NCBI RefSeq assembly: GCF_016735115.1
Contig: NZ_JAERQJ010000002.1
Span: 496,001-560,000, forward strand
Reading direction: 5' to 3'
From: Aquimarina mytili
GTDB lineage: Bacteria; Bacteroidota; Bacteroidia; Flavobacteriales; Flavobacteriaceae
DNA: 64,000 bases
Numbering within the stretch: the stretch's first letter is position 1; each line of letters starts with the position of its first letter. Under the pieces are notes generated by a model. It searched no databases. It was not told the DNA's origin and saw only the letters and a program-made list of their open reading frames with translations. Positions 50,371 to 60,630 of the stretch are shown here, in pieces. Made by a program: the position numbers and the translations under genes.

Positions 50371-53300
50371 TTATTTATTCTTTTCTGTAAAGTTAATAAA
50401 ATTCGGAGTTTCAATTTTGACTGTATCTATAGGTTTTGCTATGGAATCTTTCGCTTTTTTAGCCTTAAAAATCTTAGCCCAGAGTTCTTTAAAATTGTCA
50501 AAATCTACTGAGTAGGACAACCCTAATCCTTGCTCATATACTTGATTTGCAGCCCCAATAAATTGAATATCATTTTCGCGATTAAAAATCTTACCTCGTA
50601 ATGATCCATCTTCATTAAAAAGGTATTCTACCTCAACATCTCCAACAACATTAGATTCATTTACTCCACCAATAGGAACCCCAACTCTACCATTGATCAG
50701 GATTCGTTTATTAATCTGAGTAGAAAGCGTTAAACCAAATTGATCAGCATTCTCCTGATCTAAGGTTCGAACTCCTTGCACATAATTTAGCCCTACTTGA
50801 AATTTATCATCTTTATCAGAAAGGATATTATTAAAAAGGCTTGATGCTCTCTCAGCCACTATACCTCCTGTTATTGCATTGGCATCAAGTGTACCGCTAT
50901 AAAACTGTCCAGAAGACACTAGTGATATGGCTTGAAGTTCTTTATTAGATTGGTCATTCAACTTATAATCCAACTCACTCTTTACTACAGAGCTTAGATT
51001 AGGAAACTCTATATCAAAATTTAGATTAGGTTGAATTAGCTCTCCTTGTAAGTCAACAACTACCTCGATTGGTATTTTACGATTAATCGAAGAGTTTTCT
51101 AGTAAAATTGCAGGATTTGCTTCAGTTTTATATACGGCACTCATGTCCAGAACAGCTCTTGTTGGACTCCCATCCCAGTTTATTGTTCCACCATCACGTA
51201 CGGTAAATAGTTTTTCGACAAATGCTCCGTATCTAAAATTGTAGGTTCCTTCATATGCCACAAAATCCCCCCACATATTAAATTTTCCGTTGGTATTGAT
51301 TTCTATAAGCAAGGTCCCTGCCCCTCTTCCCTTTAAAGAGCTTCCAGTGTTTTTATCAACTACAATTTCTACTTCTGCATTCTTATTTACGTCCAATTCA
51401 AAATTAAGCTCTAATCCTTTTATATCTTCTAAAATGATCTCTTTCCCCTCTAATCGTGCACGTTTTTCTTCTGGGCTTAAAAAATGTATAGAATTATTAT
51501 CACCTATTGATTCTGTATCATTAAGAGGAATTTTGAATACAGTACCTTCTTCTGTTGTAGCATTTACATCAATTACTAACTCATCTGTTGGGCCTTTAAT
51601 AGTAGCTTCGCCACTAATAAAACCTGTACCATAGTATAGTGATTCTTCATCTTCTTCAGTATCTAACACCAATAACCGTTCATTTGCCAGGAGCTCTAGT
51701 CCCATTTCCCACTTTGAAAAGCGTCTATGTGCAATATAGCCCCCAAGAACCCCTTTAGTTTTATGTTTTGTATCTGTGATATTAATATTATCAAAATCAA
51801 AACGTTGTTTGTTTAATATCACTCTAGAATTATCATCAAAATCTAAATCAACATTAAGATATGGCACTGTAAGCCCGGCTTTACTAAGACTTAGTACTCC
51901 ATTGATATCGGGATTTTTGTAATTTCCAGATACTTTGGCTTTGCCTGTTACAAATCCTCTGATATTAGAAATTACAATTCCCCCTAATGCGCTAAACTCT
52001 GAAACATCTAACTTATCTAAATCCAGATCTAGATCTATTGATGGGTTTTCTTTGGAAACAATTATAGATCCTAATGCCGATAATGTTCTTTTATTAGCAT
52101 CATTTATTAGCCTGGTATTAATATTATATTCGGTAAGATCCGAATTACCGGCTACATTGAGTCTTAGTTCTCCTAATGAGGTTTTGTTAATTGCTAGATT
52201 GTCGACAATAATTTTAGAGTTAGGAAAATAATTTCCAGCTTCCTGTACAATGGATAATTCTCCATCTACTCGTCCATCAAATTTTAAACTATCGATTCTT
52301 GGAGTAATTTTATTAAGGTCTACATCAGTAAATGTTGCTTTCAAGTTTTTATAATCTTTTCCTTTTGTAGTACCATCTACCTTTATTTCTTCATCCATAT
52401 AACTAAGGATAATAGATTGTATATCAATACTGCTAAAGTCATTATCAAAAACTACCTTGTTTGTATTTTTATCTTTTTCTTTATTTGCATACCAGGTATA
52501 CCCTTTGTAGGTAAAATCAGATTTTCGTAACCCTACTACAGAATTATTTTCTTCATTAATAGTGTGATAAAATTCTAAATTAAAATTATCCTCATTATTT
52601 TTCCCTCCTTTAAATTCAGAGTGCATAAATAGAGTATCTTTTAATGTAACATTAATCAAACTGAACTCTGAAACATCATAATATTTTGAATCTACACTAT
52701 CTATAGCTACATAGGTATTAAACAGCGGGTTTTTATTATCTACCTGAATATCTACATCCTGCATCAGGTTATCAAAAATCTGAATAGAAGGTGATTTGAA
52801 GGTAAGTTTAAACTCTGATTCATTACTTTCTACTTTTCCTTTTATAATGGTATTTGGTGCAAATTGGATTTCAGGAAAAAACACATCCACTATTTTATTA
52901 TAGATGTTAAAGTTGAATTCCATAAACTCATCATCTGTAATTTCGGTCGCTTCAAAATTGGTATATAGACTTCCTATCGAGTTTCTAAATAAATCATATA
53001 CGTTTTCAAATCTAAAAACCCCTTTCACACTACCATCTACAATATCAGGACTATTAATAGTAATGGTTCTTACGTTATTTTCATCAAAACTTGATGTGAT
53101 ATCAAAATCTTCGAAGTAATATCCAGCATTTTGATTCGTATACAATGTTTTTTGAAAAGAAATAGTACCAAATACGTCATTAATACCTCTTCCTTTCATA
53201 TTCATAAATACATCCCCGTTAAATACTGAAATGCTGTCCCTGGTAAATACGTTAATCTTATTAAGGTCTATATGATCGACATTAGCCACAAAATCATAAT

Positions 53301-54894
53301 TATGTATTTCTTCTGCCAAATTTGCTACCCCGTTAAAAGTGAACCTTACATTGGGATCACTAGAATCCAGTTTTCCATCAAACACCCTATCTTTAAGATT
53401 TCCTAATGCTTTTAGATTTGTATATGTGTATCCATTAATTTCTAATGCATTAATATCTCCTTCTATTTTGGTATTTAAACTTTCTAGATTAAAACCGCTT
53501 CCGTCAACATGAATATCAAAAGACGCACTACCAATAGATTTTCTTCCTAATAATTGACCTACATTAAAGTTGTTAGAAATAACATTTCCATTATATGTAG
53601 CTTCGTTTAGGTTGTTCAATTTTTCTAATAAAACAAAGGCATTTATTTTTCCTAATTGCGAAAACAAATCCATATCAACATCTACAGCTTTTGTAGTAAC
53701 AATAGCATTACCAACAGCCCGCACACTACCAAACTGATATAATTTTCTTGGAAGAGAGTTACCCAATACCCTAGGTAATAGGTTCACCAAATCATAATAA
53801 TTGGTAGTAAGGTTTTCAAAATCTCCTTCAAGTTCAAATTTTGAAGCATTAGAAACAACATTTTTAATTCGTATATCTCCTTTTATTATAGACCGATCTA
53901 AACCAGAAATATTGGCATTTACAATCTTAAAATCATTTAAAACACCTCTCACCGAAGTATTTCTTAGTCTCAACTTTCTGTCTTTTCCAAATTCTCGATA
54001 AAAAGGAATCAAATCATTGGTAGAAACCACGGCGCTATTAAAACTTGCATTAATATTTACTTTGTTTTCAAAATCGCTAAGTCCACCCTCTTCAAAAGAA
54101 AACAATACTTCTCCTTCTATTTTAGAATCTGGCGTTTCAATAACCAGTTCTTGAAAATTCATTTCTTCAGGTTTAATTACAAAACACGTTTGCAACCTCG
54201 AAATGTTCATTCCACGTTGGTCATTAAAAGCTAAACTACTAATATCAATATATACATCTGGTCCGTCGACCATTAGATTTTCGGCATCCAAAAAGATATT
54301 TTTGTAATATACTATTTCTGTTGCCCTCAAATTTTCGTTAGTAAACTTATATGAACCTTGATTAAGAATAATATTACGTGTAGTTAACAGGAAACGTTTG
54401 CCAGATGGTTTTGTAGTACCAGAATTAAACTTTCTGATCAAAGTCATAAGATTATCACTTTGTTCATCCTTGTATATTTTCATATTAAAAACCAGGTCCT
54501 CAATCAAAACATCTCCAAGTTCTGGTCTATTATCCAACACATCGTTCATACTACCGATAGAAGTTTCTATACTAGCGGCATACATAAGGGTATCGGCATG
54601 ATGATCTTTTACAAAAACTTCTTTTAGTGCAATATTTCCGGCATAGGTTAGGCCGATTTTATTGATCGCTATATCGACATCATATGTAGATTTAAGATAA
54701 TTAGTAGCCTTTTTACCCAGAAAAGTTTGCAAAGCAGGAATAGAAAATACGACCACTAGAAATGCAAAAAGTGATAAAAGGGTAAGAAATACCCTTAACA
54801 ATATTTTCCTTAATTTTTTGATCCGTTTTATTGTTTTAACTTTGTAGACAATATTAACAATTTCTATGCCCTTTTCCTCATAATGAATCCACAA
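50371..54894 (-). CDS. tamB: Translocation and assembly module protein TamB-like (DUF490 C-terminus)
   Basis: This is a very large (about 1500-residue) envelope protein with one N-terminal signal anchor (VFLTLLSLFAFLVVVFSIPALQTF). A long repetitive beta-rich, AsmA/TamB-like body follows, ending in the DUF490-type domain (GTLLIEINTNGKFNMWGDFVAYEGTYNFRYGAFVEKLFTVRDGGTINWDGSPTRAVLDMSAVY, LSTQINKRILINGRVGVP). TamB-like proteins form hydrophobic-groove bridges for phospholipid or outer-membrane protein assembly. The longest reading begins with TTG at 54894 and overlaps tsaD by 12 bp; a start near 54801 (TTG, ILLRVFL) is more plausible. No ATG lies in the signal region. Confidence 0.88.
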   Translation of the reverse strand: MWIHYEEKGIEIVNIVYKVKTIKRIKKLRKILLRVFLTLLSLFAFLVVVFSIPALQTFLGKKATNYLKSTYDVDIAINKIGLTYAGNIALKEVFVKDHHADTLMYAASIETSIGSMNDVLDNRPELGDVLIEDLVFNMKIYKDEQSDNLMTLIRKFNSGTTKPSGKRFLLTTRNIILNQGSYKFTNENLRATEIVYYKNIFLDAENLMVDGPDVYIDISSLAFNDQRGMNISRLQTCFVIKPEEMNFQELVIETPDSKIEGEVLFSFEEGGLSDFENKVNINASFNSAVVSTNDLIPFYREFGKDRKLRLRNTSVRGVLNDFKIVNANISGLDRSIIKGDIRIKNVVSNASKFELEGDFENLTTNYYDLVNLLPRVLGNSLPRKLYQFGSVRAVGNAIVTTKAVDVDMDLFSQLGKINAFVLLEKLNNLNEATYNGNVISNNFNVGQLLGRKSIGSASFDIHVDGSGFNLESLNTKIEGDINALEINGYTYTNLKALGNLKDRVFDGKLDSSDPNVRFTFNGVANLAEEIHNYDFVANVDHIDLNKINVFTRDSISVFNGDVFMNMKGRGINDVFGTISFQKTLYTNQNAGYYFEDFDITSSFDENNVRTITINSPDIVDGSVKGVFRFENVYDLFRNSIGSLYTNFEATEITDDEFMEFNFNIYNKIVDVFFPEIQFAPNTIIKGKVESNESEFKLTFKSPSIQIFDNLMQDVDIQVDNKNPLFNTYVAIDSVDSKYYDVSEFSLINVTLKDTLFMHSEFKGGKNNEDNFNLEFYHTINEENNSVVGLRKSDFTYKGYTWYANKEKDKNTNKVVFDNDFSSIDIQSIILSYMDEEIKVDGTTKGKDYKNLKATFTDVDLNKITPRIDSLKFDGRVDGELSIVQEAGNYFPNSKIIVDNLAINKTSLGELRLNVAGNSDLTEYNINTRLINDANKRTLSALGSIIVSKENPSIDLDLDLDKLDVSEFSALGGIVISNIRGFVTGKAKVSGNYKNPDINGVLSLSKAGLTVPYLNVDLDFDDNSRVILNKQRFDFDNINITDTKHKTKGVLGGYIAHRRFSKWEMGLELLANERLLVLDTEEDEESLYYGTGFISGEATIKGPTDELVIDVNATTEEGTVFKIPLNDTESIGDNNSIHFLSPEEKRARLEGKEIILEDIKGLELNFELDVNKNAEVEIVVDKNTGSSLKGRGAGTLLIEINTNGKFNMWGDFVAYEGTYNFRYGAFVEKLFTVRDGGTINWDGSPTRAVLDMSAVYKTEANPAILLENSSINRKIPIEVVVDLQGELIQPNLNFDIEFPNLSSVVKSELDYKLNDQSNKELQAISLVSSGQFYSGTLDANAITGGIVAERASSLFNNILSDKDDKFQVGLNYVQGVRTLDQENADQFGLTLSTQINKRILINGRVGVPIGGVNESNVVGDVEVEYLFNEDGSLRGKIFNRENDIQFIGAANQVYEQGLGLSYSVDFDNFKELWAKIFKAKKAKDSIAKPIDTVKIETPNFINFTEKNK

Positions 54895-55905
54895 AAAATA
54901 TACATTCTTGGTATTGAATCTTCTTGCGATGATACTTCTGCGGCTATATTATGCAACGGAAAAGTTTTATCAAATGTTGTAGCTTCACAAAAAATACATG
55001 AACAATATGGTGGTGTAGTACCCGAATTAGCGTCCAGAGCGCATCAACAGAACATTGTTCCTGTTATAGATCAAGCCATAAAACAAGCAAATATTGACAA
55101 GAAAGATCTTAGCGCAATTGCATTTACAAGAGGCCCAGGATTGATGGGGTCATTATTGGTCGGAACATCATTCGCTAAATCACTTGCTTTAGCATTAGAT
55201 ATCCCACTAATTGATGTCAATCATATGCAAGCACATATTCTGGCTCATTTTATTGATGAAGATGAATTTGACAAACCAGAATTTCCATTTTTAGCAATGA
55301 CAATTAGTGGCGGACATACACAAATTGTAAAGGTAAATGATCATTTTGATATGGAAATCATTGGAGAAACTATCGATGATGCTGTTGGAGAAGCCTTTGA
55401 TAAAAGTGCCAAAATACTTGGATTACCTTATCCCGGTGGCCCCTTAATAGATCGTTACGCTCAATTAGGTAATCCTAAAGCATTTCCATTTCCAAAACCA
55501 AAGGTTGGCGAATTAAACTTTAGCTTCAGTGGACTTAAGACTTCTGTATTGTATTTTATTCAAAAAATGGTGAAAGAAAACCCAAATTTTATAGAAGAAA
55601 ACCTGAATGATATTTGCGCCTCTTTGCAGTACACGATTATTAATATTCTTATTGATAAGTTGAAAAAAGCTTCAAAACAAACGGGTATTAAACATATTGC
55701 TATTGGCGGTGGAGTTTCAGCTAATTCTGGTATCAGAAAAGCATTAAAAGAAGGCGAACACAAGTATGGTTGGAAAACCTATGTACCTAAGTTTGAATAT
55801 ACCACAGATAATGCTGCTATGATTGCTATTGTAGGATATTTAAAATATTTGAAAAAAGATTTTACAGATATGGCTGTAGTTGCTAAAGCCCGAATTAAGT
55901 TCTGA
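54883..55905 (+). CDS. tsaD: tRNA N6-adenosine threonylcarbamoyltransferase
   Basis: This 340-residue ASKHA-fold enzyme of the t6A pathway transfers threonylcarbamoyl to A37 of ANN-decoding tRNAs. It has GIESSCDDTSAAIL, QYGGVVPELASRAHQQN, the metal-binding VNHMQAHILAHF, MTISGGHTQIV, LPYPGGPLIDRYA, IAIGGGVSANSGIRKAL and YTTDNAAMIA. ATG 54883 is well supported. It is divergent from tamB. Confidence 0.97.
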   Translation: MNPQKIYILGIESSCDDTSAAILCNGKVLSNVVASQKIHEQYGGVVPELASRAHQQNIVPVIDQAIKQANIDKKDLSAIAFTRGPGLMGSLLVGTSFAKSLALALDIPLIDVNHMQAHILAHFIDEDEFDKPEFPFLAMTISGGHTQIVKVNDHFDMEIIGETIDDAVGEAFDKSAKILGLPYPGGPLIDRYAQLGNPKAFPFPKPKVGELNFSFSGLKTSVLYFIQKMVKENPNFIEENLNDICASLQYTIINILIDKLKKASKQTGIKHIAIGGGVSANSGIRKALKEGEHKYGWKTYVPKFEYTTDNAAMIAIVGYLKYLKKDFTDMAVVAKARIKF

Positions 55906-55982
55906 GAAGTTTGATGTGATTTTATAAATAAAATTGAAAACTTAAACATATATAAAATCGGATCATTTAAAACTTTATAACT

Positions 55983-55994
55983 TTACGACTTCTT
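55983..55994 (-). repeat. Dispersed intergenic AAGAAGTCGTAA element (second copy)
   Basis: TTACGACTTCTT on the plus strand is the reverse complement of the 12-mer at 15043-15054. It is surrounded by related AACTTTATAACTTTACGACTT-like runs between tsaD and rsmE. Confidence 0.3.
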
Positions 55995-56028
55995 ACAACG
56001 TAACATTAACGACTTTGTACCTATTAAA

Positions 56029-56733
56029 ATGCAATTATTTTATAACGATACCTTAACCACATCCAGCACAGAAATAAAGTTTTCAAGAGAAGAAAGCAAA
56101 CATATTGCTAAGGTATTACGTAAAAATGAAGGAGATGTATTGTATATAACCAATGGTAAAGGCTACTTGTTTACAGCTTGTATTACCTTTTCTAATCCAT
56201 CACAGTGTCATGCCGTTATAGAATCTCATAAAAAACAGGAACACCGAAAATATAGGCTTCATCTTGCTGTTGCCCCTACCAAAATGAATGATCGATACGA
56301 ATGGTTTCTAGAAAAAGCAACAGAAATTGGTATTGATGAAATCACACCGATTATTTGTGATCATAGCGAACGAAAAGTTATTAAGCATGAACGTTTTGAA
56401 CGTATCTTGTTGAGTGCAACAAAACAATCTCTACAATGTTATTTACCAAAACTTAATCCTGCTATTTCTTTTTCCGATTTTGTAGCACAAAAAAATGAAG
56501 ATCAATTACTTATTGCTCATTGCGAAGAAACTAAAAAACAGTCTTTGAAAAATGTGGTAACTTCTAAGTTAAATACAACTATACTAATTGGTCCCGAAGG
56601 TGATTTCTCAAAAAAAGAGATACAAAATGCTTTATCAAAAGGATATTTGCCAATAACACTTGGTGAAACAAGATTACGCACCGAAACTGCAGCCATGGTC
56701 GCTGCACATAGCATTGCATTTATCAATTCATGA
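56029..56733 (+). CDS. rsmE: 16S rRNA (uracil1498-N3)-methyltransferase
   Basis: This 234-residue SPOUT methyltransferase has EESKHIAKVLRKNEGD, LAVAPTKMNDRYEWFLEKATEIGIDEI, CDHSERKVIKHERFERILLSATKQSLQCYLPKL, LIGPEGDFSKKEI, and the knot-region LGETRLRTETAAMVAAH. It modifies U1498 in the 30S decoding region. The length is normal. Confidence 0.96.
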   Translation: MQLFYNDTLTTSSTEIKFSREESKHIAKVLRKNEGDVLYITNGKGYLFTACITFSNPSQCHAVIESHKKQEHRKYRLHLAVAPTKMNDRYEWFLEKATEIGIDEITPIICDHSERKVIKHERFERILLSATKQSLQCYLPKLNPAISFSDFVAQKNEDQLLIAHCEETKKQSLKNVVTSKLNTTILIGPEGDFSKKEIQNALSKGYLPITLGETRLRTETAAMVAAHSIAFINS

Positions 56734-56767
56734 ACATAAACTAACGTATTGAGTTCATAAAAAACTA

Positions 56768-56796
56768 ACACCTCCCTTTTTTAACAAGGAAGGTGT
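56768..56796. terminator. Bidirectional terminator between rsmE and T9SS protein gene
   Basis: ACACCTCCCTT and AAGGAAGGTGT pair over 11 bp with one mismatch around a 7-nt loop. It lies between convergent genes and has an A-run before it and T's after it. Confidence 0.7.
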
Positions 56797-56825
56797 AGCT
56801 AATTTTTGTATTACTTTTGAAAATC

Positions 56826-58511
56826 TTATTTCTTCAAAAATCGCATAACATGTTTTTTCCCATCTTCTGTTTGTAATTTTACAATATATACTCCTTTGGA
56901 TAAAGCTTCTGTTGACAATACCATTTCGCCCGCGCTTCCTGTATGGACATTTTCGATGACTTCTTTGCCATGTATATCAAAAATTTTAACAGCGACAACC
57001 TTAGATCCACCTCCCGTTCGAATTGTTAGTAGATTATTTACAGGATTTGGAAATAGCTGTGCTCCCGGAAACTTTTCTAGTGCTTTAATTTCATTTGCTC
57101 TACCACCAAAAACACTGCCGCATCTATCTTCTTTATACTCCATTCTGATTGCCTTCGGTTGTATTTTTCTATAATCGTCTACAAAGATTTGTTGAACACT
57201 TCGAATAATACAAGGTTCATGCTTTACTTCTTTTAAATCTATCTCTTTTTCGCAAACCGTTCCGGTTTTACCTGTATCTGTTGTTTCTACCAGGTAAATA
57301 TCTGCTCCACCAGCTCCAATAGATGTAGTATATCCGGTAAAAGCAAATCCTTTATCAAAATCATCCCTTACCAACTCAAGACCTCCTTCTTGCCCATCTC
57401 TTCCATAATTACGTGCCCATAATAGATTACCACCGGCATCGGTTTGAAACATCAGTGCTTTTCTTGACGTAACATATTGCAACCCTACGATAGTATATAA
57501 TTGATTTCCATTTGGGCTTATAGTTTCTTCTAAACCATATCCAACCTCGGTACGCTCTGAACCATAGGTTTTCAACCCTAAGAAATTACCTGTTCTACTT
57601 ATATTTAAAAGAAAAGCATCATATGAATGGTTAAGTCCAAAACTATTGGTATACCCTGTTAATACATAATCTCCTTTATTATTTTGTTTTACACATGTAG
57701 CAACATTTCTATAACCTTGAGTGGGATCTAAGTCTTTTGGATATCCTAGTATCCTGTTCCATTCTATTGTTAAATCAGGTTTCAACTTTATCACAAAGAT
57801 ATCTGTTGGAGGAAAAGCCAAACCATCACTACCAACACATCTATAATTAGTAGTAGAACCCGCTATGATATACCCTCCATCTCTTGTTTGTTCTATCCAC
57901 ATACCACGTTGATCTCCTTCTCCACCAATTACAGTAGCTCTGGTAAGATTTCCTTGATCATCAGTACGTACAACGTATATATTGGTTCCTGGATAAGCCT
58001 GAGGATAACTTCTCGTTTCACCCACCATAATATATCCGGGCCTTCCATTTTCATCTTTGATGTTTTGTACACAATGGGCAGCATCATACCTTTCTCCACC
58101 ATAAGTTTTGGCAAAAACAGGAGCACCATTGGTATTTGTTCCCAAAAGAAAAGCATCTCCTCCGCCAAAACCAAAACTACGCGTCATCCCAGCGGCCACA
58201 TACGAAGTATTGTTATTAGGACTAAAATTTGTAGACTGTCTTACAGAGTTAAAGTATTCTCGATCTTCACCTCCGTAAACACGAGACCAGATCTGATTAC
58301 CACTAAGATCCGTTTTGACTAATGTTGCTTCTTGACTTCCAATAAATTGTTGCGAAGTATACCCTGCTAATAAATATCCTTTCTCGATTTTCTGAAGCTG
58401 TGTGAGTGATCTTCCCATTTCTGTCCTTTCGGTTCCATAAGAATGTTGAAATTGTGAAAAACCAATGCTTGTAATAAAGCAAAAGGCCATACAGTAATAA
58501 AATGTTTTCAT
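56826..58511 (-). CDS. T9SS-secreted protein with SBBP-like beta-propeller repeats
   Basis: This 561-residue secreted protein has a signal peptide (about 1-19). The middle part (about 30-420) has repeating blocks of about 50 residues such as GYTSQQF, ATLVKTDLSGNQIWSRVYGGEDREYF, AFLLGTNTNGAPVFAKTYGGERYDAAH and LMFQTDAGGNLLWARNYGRDGQE, which suggest a beta-propeller. It ends with a type IX sorting domain, LFPNPVNNLLTIRTGGGSKVVAVKIFDIHGKEV. It probably stays at the cell surface or is released. The role is unknown. Confidence 0.85.
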   Translation of the reverse strand: MKTFYYCMAFCFITSIGFSQFQHSYGTERTEMGRSLTQLQKIEKGYLLAGYTSQQFIGSQEATLVKTDLSGNQIWSRVYGGEDREYFNSVRQSTNFSPNNNTSYVAAGMTRSFGFGGGDAFLLGTNTNGAPVFAKTYGGERYDAAHCVQNIKDENGRPGYIMVGETRSYPQAYPGTNIYVVRTDDQGNLTRATVIGGEGDQRGMWIEQTRDGGYIIAGSTTNYRCVGSDGLAFPPTDIFVIKLKPDLTIEWNRILGYPKDLDPTQGYRNVATCVKQNNKGDYVLTGYTNSFGLNHSYDAFLLNISRTGNFLGLKTYGSERTEVGYGLEETISPNGNQLYTIVGLQYVTSRKALMFQTDAGGNLLWARNYGRDGQEGGLELVRDDFDKGFAFTGYTTSIGAGGADIYLVETTDTGKTGTVCEKEIDLKEVKHEPCIIRSVQQIFVDDYRKIQPKAIRMEYKEDRCGSVFGGRANEIKALEKFPGAQLFPNPVNNLLTIRTGGGSKVVAVKIFDIHGKEVIENVHTGSAGEMVLSTEALSKGVYIVKLQTEDGKKHVMRFLKK

Positions 58512-58818
58512 AATGATTCATATTAAATTAGTTAATAAATTTTCTTGTATGGTCGCAGCTTGTTTGTATCAATCTGCACAAAGTAGTTCGTGGTTTTTCT
58601 GAATCTACAGAAAGGGGTAAGTCTAAGATAATTGAGTTTCAATATCTGGAGCTAAGTAATACAATGCCATTATCAATATCAAGAGGTATACACCTTATAA
58701 ACAAGGGTTAAACACCTATCCCTAAGTAAGGTTTTACTATCATAACTACAAACTAATGAAACCATCGTGCATCATTTTGATGAGAAATCTATACCTTTAT
58801 CTCTCAATCAAATTTGTT
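58512..58818. other. Divergent intergenic region
   Basis: This is a 307-bp spacer between the divergent T9SS gene (minus) and the phytase-like lipoprotein gene (plus). It holds GAAAGGGGTAAGTC near 58612-58625 and GGGTTAAACACCTATCCC at 58705-58722. Otherwise it is AT-rich. No small gene is supported. Confidence 0.5.
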
Positions 58819-59976
58819 ATGTTTCAGAGTATCAAAAGGGTGTTTATTCTTATTTTATTATCCTGGAGTTGTTCATCAAACAACACTACCGAAACGAGCA
58901 CCAATACAGATAATACTCCATCGATAAATAATCAGAATACGATTAGTTCTATTGAGTTTATAGATGAATTTGTTATTCCTAATCAAGAAATAAACGGTGT
59001 CCCTATTGGCGGGTTTTCTGGGATAGATTACCAAAACGGAAAATGGTATATCATATGTGATACTTCTACCCCTCCAATTCGTTTTTATGAAGCCGATATT
59101 ATATACGACAAAGATGCTTTTCAGAATGTGGAGATCACCAAAATGATAGAAATAAAAGATGTTTCTGGTAATCCGATGACTCCAGGAATTGTAGATCCTG
59201 AAGCTATTAGATATGATCCTATTTCGAATACTTTTGTATATACTAGCGAGGGTTCTATTAACAATGATGTGGATCCTGCTTTGATTGAAATCTCTACACA
59301 AGGTGATCAAGTAAGAAGTTTTACGTTGCCTGACAATTTTAAGGCTAATACTACAAACGACACTTCAGGCCCCAGGCATAATGGGGTATTAGAAGGACTT
59401 TCGTTACGATTTGATTCTAAAGGATATTGGGTTTCTTTTGAGTTACCTCTTATACAAGATGGTCCAGAACCTACTACAACAGATACCGAATCTCCAGTAA
59501 GAATAACCTCATTTAATAAAACAACCGGTATTGCAGAAAGACAATTTGCATATGAGTTAGATCCAGTAGCCCGAGAAGCAGCATTAGGAACTACTTTTGA
59601 AGTTAATGGTTTGGTTGAAATACTAGAATATGAAAACAATAAATTTTTGGCCTTAGAGCGATCTTTCGCTTCTGGATATATTGATGGCGGTAATAATGTA
59701 AAAATTTATAAGGTTGATGCTACTAATGCAACAAACACCCTTTCTATAGAGACTTTAAACAGTGCTAACTATACAAAGGCTACCAAAACTTTGCTTTTTG
59801 ATTTTGAAACCATTAGAAGCAACCTAACAAATACGACAGTAGATAATCTCGAGGGAATTACTTTTGGACCAACCCTTAAAGATGGCAGTAAAACATTAGT
59901 ACTTATATCTGATAATAACTTTAACTCTTTTTATCCACAGCTTAATCAATTGATTGTTTTTAAAGTAATTCCATAA
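58819..59976 (+). CDS. Lipoprotein with esterase-like activity of phytase domain
   Basis: This 385-residue lipoprotein starts at ATG 58819 (MFQSIKRVFILILLSWSC, lipidated at Cys18, SSN after it); an upstream ATG adds 21 residues and is less likely. Its beta-propeller-like domain fits the phytase-like esterase family: GVPIGGFSGIDYQNGKWYIICDTS, DPEAIRYDPISNTFVYTSEG, NGVLEGLSLRFDSKGYWVSFE, FLALERSFASG, and DNLEGITFGP. These proteins often occur in phosphate acquisition loci, but no such genes are adjacent. Confidence 0.88.
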   Translation: MFQSIKRVFILILLSWSCSSNNTTETSTNTDNTPSINNQNTISSIEFIDEFVIPNQEINGVPIGGFSGIDYQNGKWYIICDTSTPPIRFYEADIIYDKDAFQNVEITKMIEIKDVSGNPMTPGIVDPEAIRYDPISNTFVYTSEGSINNDVDPALIEISTQGDQVRSFTLPDNFKANTTNDTSGPRHNGVLEGLSLRFDSKGYWVSFELPLIQDGPEPTTTDTESPVRITSFNKTTGIAERQFAYELDPVAREAALGTTFEVNGLVEILEYENNKFLALERSFASGYIDGGNNVKIYKVDATNATNTLSIETLNSANYTKATKTLLFDFETIRSNLTNTTVDNLEGITFGPTLKDGSKTLVLISDNNFNSFYPQLNQLIVFKVIP

Positions 59977-60014
59977 AGATTCTTTACGGGAACACTAGTT
60001 TTTGAAGTTCATTC

Positions 60015-60560
60015 TTAATCTGTAGGCAATCCCGTATCAAAATTATCTATGCTTACGGTATTTTTTTCTTTTCGATATTCTATTAATCGGTCTTCTCCTT
60101 TTTTTTCTGCCCAGGATATTAATTGTGTCCTCTCTTCTTTAAAATCCATAAAAGGCACTGCAAATCCGCAAGATGTTTGTACCATATCTACATTCATCTC
60201 AATTATTTGTCTAGAACCTATTGTTTTAGGAAATAAGTCTATATATTTTTGATAAGTATCATCTTTTTGGTGATATATTTTTGCTGCCCCATATAATCTT
60301 AGGATAAGGGGTTTACCTTCAAAGGCACAAAACATAATAGTCATTCGGTTATGTTTTAACAAGTGAGCAGCAGTTTCGTTACCACTACCGGTTAGATTAA
60401 GCCATACGATAGTATTTGCATCTAAGACCCTAAAGGTATCCATTCCTTTTGGTGAAACATTTACTCTTCCTTCTTGGGCCGCTGTACCTACAAAAAATAT
60501 CTTTTGACGCGTTATAAACTCTTTTAAGTCATCTGATATGTGATCGAATATTTTTGCCAT
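60015..60560 (-). CDS. Pyridoxamine 5'-phosphate oxidase-fold FMN-binding protein
   Basis: This 181-residue protein has a split-barrel flavin-binding fold (FFVGTAAQEGRVNVSPKGMDTFRVLDANTIVWLNLTGSGNETAAHLLKHNRMTIMFCAFEG). A C-terminal tail has CGFAVPFMDFKEER and a helix. It is not PdxH proper, since the PLP-binding signature is absent. It may be a general flavin-dependent reductase. It is 70 bp after the accessory cassette and may be unrelated to it. Confidence 0.88.
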   Translation of the reverse strand: MAKIFDHISDDLKEFITRQKIFFVGTAAQEGRVNVSPKGMDTFRVLDANTIVWLNLTGSGNETAAHLLKHNRMTIMFCAFEGKPLILRLYGAAKIYHQKDDTYQKYIDLFPKTIGSRQIIEMNVDMVQTSCGFAVPFMDFKEERTQLISWAEKKGEDRLIEYRKEKNTVSIDNFDTGLPTD

Positions 60561-60630
60561 TTTTATCGTAAAGTTGATTTGTGATAAAGTTAATTATTTT
60601 CATTTTTTTATTTGAATCTCGCTGAGCATC

